From positions 6,075,994-6,139,993 of the forward strand of contig OZ025224.1 of NCBI GenBank assembly GCA_964019055.1: DNA of 64,000 nucleotides. The letters are read 5' to 3'. Of this stretch, positions 60,060-64,000 are shown in pieces. The stretch is from Anthopleura xanthogrammica (lineage: Eukaryota > Cnidaria > Anthozoa > Actiniaria > Actiniidae). Position numbers and translations under genes: made by a program. The notes beneath the pieces were generated by a model. That model worked only from the letters and a program-made list of their open reading frames with translations, searched no databases and was not told where the DNA came from. Within the stretch, counting starts at the first letter, position 1, and the number at the start of each line of letters is the position of its first letter.

Positions 60060-61300
60060 GCAATTTTGCGCATGCGCGTACATTTTCAGCCTTCTTTGGA
60101 ATGTACTCAAACAAGCTGCAAAATGACAAGCGGCATTTCTAAAGCGTAAACTTAATGTTGCTTAGCAACATAACAATATTTTTTTCTGTTTGGAGCGAAT
60201 CCAGAAAAGCTGCAAAATAAGAAGCGGCATTTCTAAAGCGTAAACTTAATGTTGCTTAGCAACGTAACAATATTTGTATTTTTTCTGTTTGGAGCGAATT
60301 CAAACAAGCTGCAAAATAACAAGCGGCATTTCGAAAGCGGAAACTTAATGTTGCTTAGCAACGTAACAATATTTGTATTTTTTCTGTTTGGAGCGAATTC
60401 AAACAAGCTGCAAAATAACAAGCGGTATTTCTAAAGCGTAAACTTAATGTTGCTTAGCAACGTAACAATATTTGTATTTTTTCTGTTTGGAGCGAATTCA
60501 AACAAGCTGCAAAATAACAAGCGGTATTTCTAAAGCGTAAACTTAATGTTGCCTAGCAACGTAACAATATTTGTATTTTTTCTGTTTGGAGCGAATTCAA
60601 ACAAGCTGCAAAATAACAAGCGGTATTTCTAAAGCGTAAACTTAATGTTGCTTAGCAACGTAACAATATTTGTATTTTTTTCTGTTTGGAGCGAATTCAA
60701 ACAAGCTGCAAAATAACAAGCGGCATTTCGAAAGCGTAAACTTAATGTTGCTTAGCAACGTAACAATATTTGTATATTTTTTTCTGTTTGGAGCGAATCC
60801 AAACAAGCTGCAAAATAACAAGCGGCATTTCTAAAGCGTAAACTTAATGTTGCTTAGCAACGTAACAATATTTGTATATTTTTTTCTGTTTGGAGCGAAT
60901 TCAAACAAGCTGCAAAATAACAAGCGGCATTTCTAAAGCGTAAACTTAATGTTGCCTAGCAACGTAACAATAATTTTTTCTGTTTGGAACAAATTCAGAA
61001 AAGCTGCAAAATAACAAGCGGCATTTCTAAAGCGTAAACTTAATGTTGCTTAGCAACGTAACAATATTTGTGTTTTTTTTTTGTTTGGAGCGAATTCAAA
61101 CAAGCTGCAAAATAACAAGCGGCATTTCTAAAGCGTAAACCTAATGTTGCTTAGCAACGTAACAATATTTTTTTCTGTTTGAAACGAATTTAAACAAGCC
61201 GCAAAATAACAAGCGGCATTCTAAAGCGTAAACCAGGGAGATGGTAAACTTAATGTCGCTTAGAAACATAACAGTATTTGTATACGTTTTTCCGCCCAAG
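60060..61300. repeat. About 100-bp minisatellite with X-box-like palindromes, unit 2
   Basis: Eleven monomers with GTTGC(T/C)TAGCAAC (starting near 60157, 60251, 60350, 60449, 60549, 60648, 60748, 60849, 60951, 61046 and 61145), plus a degenerate GTCGCTTAGAAAC at 61256. Six in unit 1. It lies 3' of CCDC150 exon 12. Confidence 0.93.
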
Positions 61301-61433
61301 AACGGTTGCTAGGTGTATATTTTTTTTGATGTTTCAATAAGCGTCAACTATTGTGTATTTTCGTTGCTTGAATATATTTGTTGTAAGCTTTATTTCAAAT
61401 TATCACCCATAAAAGTTTTTTGTGTATATGCTT

Positions 61434-62131
61434 CCGAGATGAGATAAAGAACAAAGGAAATGTTAACACGTTAAATTCCTATCAGATCTGTGAGTTAGCA
61501 TGCCCGGCCGTAGATAAGCCAGATTCTTTTTGCTGGAGATATGCAACATTTTTTATACAAAGAATAGTATTTTTTTCTCCTGATATTCAAAAAAGAGAAA
61601 AATACCCATAACATTTTTGTCAAGGCATGAAATTATTCGTAAACTCTCATTAAGTTCTTAACAGGTTAGTTTATAGACCGAATGAAAATATGGCCGCCAT
61701 TGACTTTCGAAAAAAAAAACTAATCTTAAAAAATAAGCACCACCATCAGAAAGAACAAGCAGAAATATGTATTTTTGAAAAGTTTCATTGCAATAGATAG
61801 AATTCAACAAGTGAAGCTATTTGGAATCAAAATTACAGAGATTTGTATGTGTTCAGTAATCTGTTTCCTTGCTAGCCTCGTTGTGGTGTTTTTCACATTT
61901 TAAAATTCTCATAACTTCTCAAGAATTGATTCTATATTTTTGTCTCAAACTTTCTAACTTTGTTGGTGTCATTATAATCTATAATTTTAATGTAGTGGTC
62001 AACTAACATAGGAATTTAAAAATCATGATAATGAAGTGGCGGCCATATTGGCACTCGGTCAATATAGCTTTTAAATAAGGTTAACTGGCCAGTATTCTCT
62101 ATCAATATTCTATCAATATGACTGAATAAGG
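61434..62131. other. No gene recognised
   Basis: Single-copy AT-rich DNA between the end of the duplication and the repeat-protein gene. An ATGGCCGCCATTGACT / GTGGCGGCCATATTGGC pair near 61690 and 62040 suggests inverted ends of an element. Confidence 0.35.
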
Positions 62132-63283
62132 TTATTTTTCTTTGTTTTGAACGCCGCCATAAGCATTAGCATGATGAACGCAGTTGACACATCTTTTTCG
62201 TTGCCACTGCCTTGAATGATGCCCCATTTTGAACCCATTCGTTGTTTCTTCTCTTCCTTGCTGGGGAACTCTGTGCAGATCCGCGTAACTGACACTGCTG
62301 CTCTTCTCTGCGTGGAGCTGATGTTGCAACACCGGTTGCCCCTGCCTCGAAGGAGCTCCCGTTTCAAAAACATCCCTGGAAGCTCTTACTTCTTCACATC
62401 CTTGCCTGGGAATTCCATAGAGATCCTCGTAACTGGCACTCCCCTTGTTGTACAACTGATGTTCTAACATGGGATGCCACTGCCTTGAAGGAGCTCCTGA
62501 CTCAAAACCATTCCTTACAGCTCTTCCTTCTCGTCCTTGCTGAGGAACTCCATACAGATTCTCGTAACTGGCACTGCTCTTTGCGTAGAGATGATGTTCT
62601 ACCATGGGTAACTGCCTTAAATGATAGCCCATTTCAATTAACCCGTTCCTCGTTTCTTCTCTTCTTTGCTGGGGAACTTCATACAGATATTCGTAACTGG
62701 CAGCATCGTTTCTCATCGCATAGAACTGATGTTCTGACATGTACAAAGGATGTCCTGTTACATAACCATCCTTCACAGCTCTTACTTTTCCTGGTCCTTG
62801 CTGGGGAACTTCATACAGATCTCCGTAACTGGCAGCATTGCTTCTCTTCTCACAAAACTGATGTTCTGACATGTACAAAGGATGTCCTGTTCCATAACCA
62901 TCCTTCACAGCTCTTACATTTCCTCGTCCTTGCTGGGGGACTTCATGCAGATCTTCATAACTAGCAGCATTGCTTCTCTTCTCACAGAACTGATGTTCTA
63001 ACATGTACCAAGGATGTCCTGTTCCATAACCATCCTTCACAGCTCTTACATCTTGTCCCCGGCTTTGGAGCTTGTGAACATCAGACCAGTCTTGACAACC
63101 GTCATTTTTCTTCTTGCACCTTTGTTCCGGCATGGATGATGATGGCTGTGGCTGTTCTCTTCGTGAAACGTTTTCGCCATTCTGAACATCCTGAACAGAT
63201 TTGACGTCCTGTGTTTCTTTCTGATCAATGCCTCTGGTAATTTTATCGTTCCTGTTCTTGTAGAATTGGCAAAGTTCTAGCAT
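62132..63283 (-). CDS. Unrecognised repeat protein with YxxL-x-x-[VI]-P motifs
   Basis: 383 residues, no introns inside the frame, no signal peptide or membrane helix. After a polar N-terminus (about 1-70, Gln/Lys/Asp-rich) come one degenerate and six full repeats of about 45 residues. Each full repeat has EHQ[FL] (or EHHL/QHQL), a short basic stretch, then SY-x-x-L-[YH]-x-[VI]-P-[QR]-Q: ASYEDLHEVPQQ, ASYGDLYEVPQQ, ASYEYLYEVPQQ, ASYENLYGVPQQ, ASYEDLYGIPRQ, VSYADLHRVPQQ. The tail (VNCVHHANAYGG) has a lone cysteine. YxxL and YxxP-like motifs could be tyrosine-phosphorylation/SH2 docking sites; this is motif inference, not homology. An upstream ATG at 63335 with a GTAAGC donor at 63300-63295 hints at another 5' exon. 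The gene may be nested in a CCDC150 intron. Confidence 0.65.
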   Translation of the reverse strand: MLELCQFYKNRNDKITRGIDQKETQDVKSVQDVQNGENVSRREQPQPSSSMPEQRCKKKNDGCQDWSDVHKLQSRGQDVRAVKDGYGTGHPWYMLEHQFCEKRSNAASYEDLHEVPQQGRGNVRAVKDGYGTGHPLYMSEHQFCEKRSNAASYGDLYEVPQQGPGKVRAVKDGYVTGHPLYMSEHQFYAMRNDAASYEYLYEVPQQRREETRNGLIEMGYHLRQLPMVEHHLYAKSSASYENLYGVPQQGREGRAVRNGFESGAPSRQWHPMLEHQLYNKGSASYEDLYGIPRQGCEEVRASRDVFETGAPSRQGQPVLQHQLHAEKSSSVSYADLHRVPQQGREETTNGFKMGHHSRQWQRKRCVNCVHHANAYGGVQNKEK

Positions 63284-63335
63284 TGATAAATTTTGCTTAC
63301 CTTTCTTTGATTTTGTTTTTGTTCAACTGTGCCAT

Positions 63336-64000
63336 GCTTACCAGTTCATGTGTCCTGGAGCAATGGATTTGTGATCAAGTGATTTTTGCCTTATTCTAGC
63401 TAAGACGTTTATGATTGGCTAATGGGAAATGGGCAACATAGGAAAATACGTAATAGTGATTTATGCAACGATAGGAAGGGGGAAATACGAAATTAGAAAA
63501 GAAGGGAAGAAGCCAAGGTAGAGCGGACGAACGTGGAAAAACAGCTGAGTTGACCTTCAGAACGAACTCAAGGTCAACCAATCAGAATCGAGGATTCGAC
63601 ATCGTATTTTGATTTGCATTTCCCATGTTCTTACTCGGGAAATGCTAACTAAAAATAGTTGGTTCATAATTCCTTCATTTTTCTGAGAACGCTGTTAACT
63701 CAGCTGGATAATATGATTTTATTATTTCCCCGTTTCTGATTGGTCCACAGCCCCCGGTTAATTTTTCATAACAAGCATTGACTGACCAAATTTGGAAAGA
63801 AACGGCATTCGCCCAATACTTTTTTTAATTACTGACCGATTGACGTCATTCGTCCAATAACTAAAAAAATATTGGACGATTGACGTCATCATAGCCGCCA
63901 AACAAAGATGGCTTCCCAACAGGGAAGGGTTGCAAACTTATCTGAAATGCTTTCTTAAATGACTGAATTCAGTTTACTTTGAAAATATTTTGAATAAATA
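63336..64000. other. Upstream of the repeat-protein gene; no other gene
   Basis: Likely promoter/5' UTR region of the minus-strand repeat-protein gene. Short tandem phrases such as TTGACGTCAT(C/T) with ATTGG(A/C)CGA repeat near 63840-63890 (CRE-like TGACGTCA cores). No exon recognised. Confidence 0.35.

Larger units (their letters stand above)
42745..61433 (+). repeat. Tandem segmental duplication, unit 2 (CCDC150 locus)
   Basis: Starts at AATTCGAGATTTTTCAATCG directly after the end of unit 1 and ends at TGTGTATATGCTT (61433), the same terminal sequence as unit 1. It contains the CCDC150 start, the nested acetyltransferase and a 79-bp array (42.98-43.8 kb) absent from unit 1. Confidence 0.85.

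Overview
This is animal (metazoan) nuclear DNA: genes with GT-AG introns, many short single-exon reading frames between them, abundant mini/microsatellites and a dense mix of DNA transposons and Penelope-like retroelements. Gene content (somatomedin-B adhesion-like GPCR, EGF plus fibrinogen-like secreted protein, cysteine-knot-like secreted peptide, HisAT/NAT16-like acetyltransferase, Crypton recombinases) fits a cnidarian, most likely an anthozoan (coral or anemone). That is an inference; no sequence here proves the species.

Layout. 1-4.2 kb: 5' part of a minus-strand GPCR gene (signal peptide, somatomedin B domain, first membrane helices), running off the left edge. 4.7-9.8 kb: a perfect 54-bp-arm palindrome, a Penelope-like fold-back carrying hammerhead-ribozyme-like cores, several MITE/fold-back elements and a small secreted cysteine-rich peptide gene. 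10.7-13.7 kb and 22.1-23.6 kb: two SLC25A35-like mitochondrial carrier genes whose first exons are almost identical but whose second exons have diverged, suggesting gene conversion. 13.9-16.4 kb: Penelope endonuclease and LTR remnants on either side of an intact, intron-containing tyrosine recombinase gene. 17.9-20.7 kb: EGF/fibrinogen-like gene. 24.0-24.7 kb: MRPL9, head-to-head with the second carrier gene.

26.4-61.4 kb is a large direct tandem duplication of the CCDC150 locus. Unit 1 (about 26.4-42.7 kb) has lost the CCDC150 promoter and exons 1-9 (a deletion of about 7 kb relative to unit 2), keeps only three later exons, and has a nonsense mutation in its nested acetyltransferase gene. 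Unit 2 (about 42.7-61.4 kb) has the CCDC150 start and twelve in-phase exons, and an intact acetyltransferase gene on the opposite strand of intron 9. The units act as filled/empty-site pairs for later insertions. The most striking is two virtually identical 2003-bp Crypton-type tyrosine recombinase elements in direct tandem in unit 1; the equivalent site in unit 2 is empty. Minisatellites differ in copy number between units, including an intronic array whose monomer carries an RFX X-box-like palindrome.

The right end (62.1-63.3 kb) holds an unrecognised minus-strand protein built from about 45-residue repeats, each with a YxxL-[YH]-x-[VI]-P motif.
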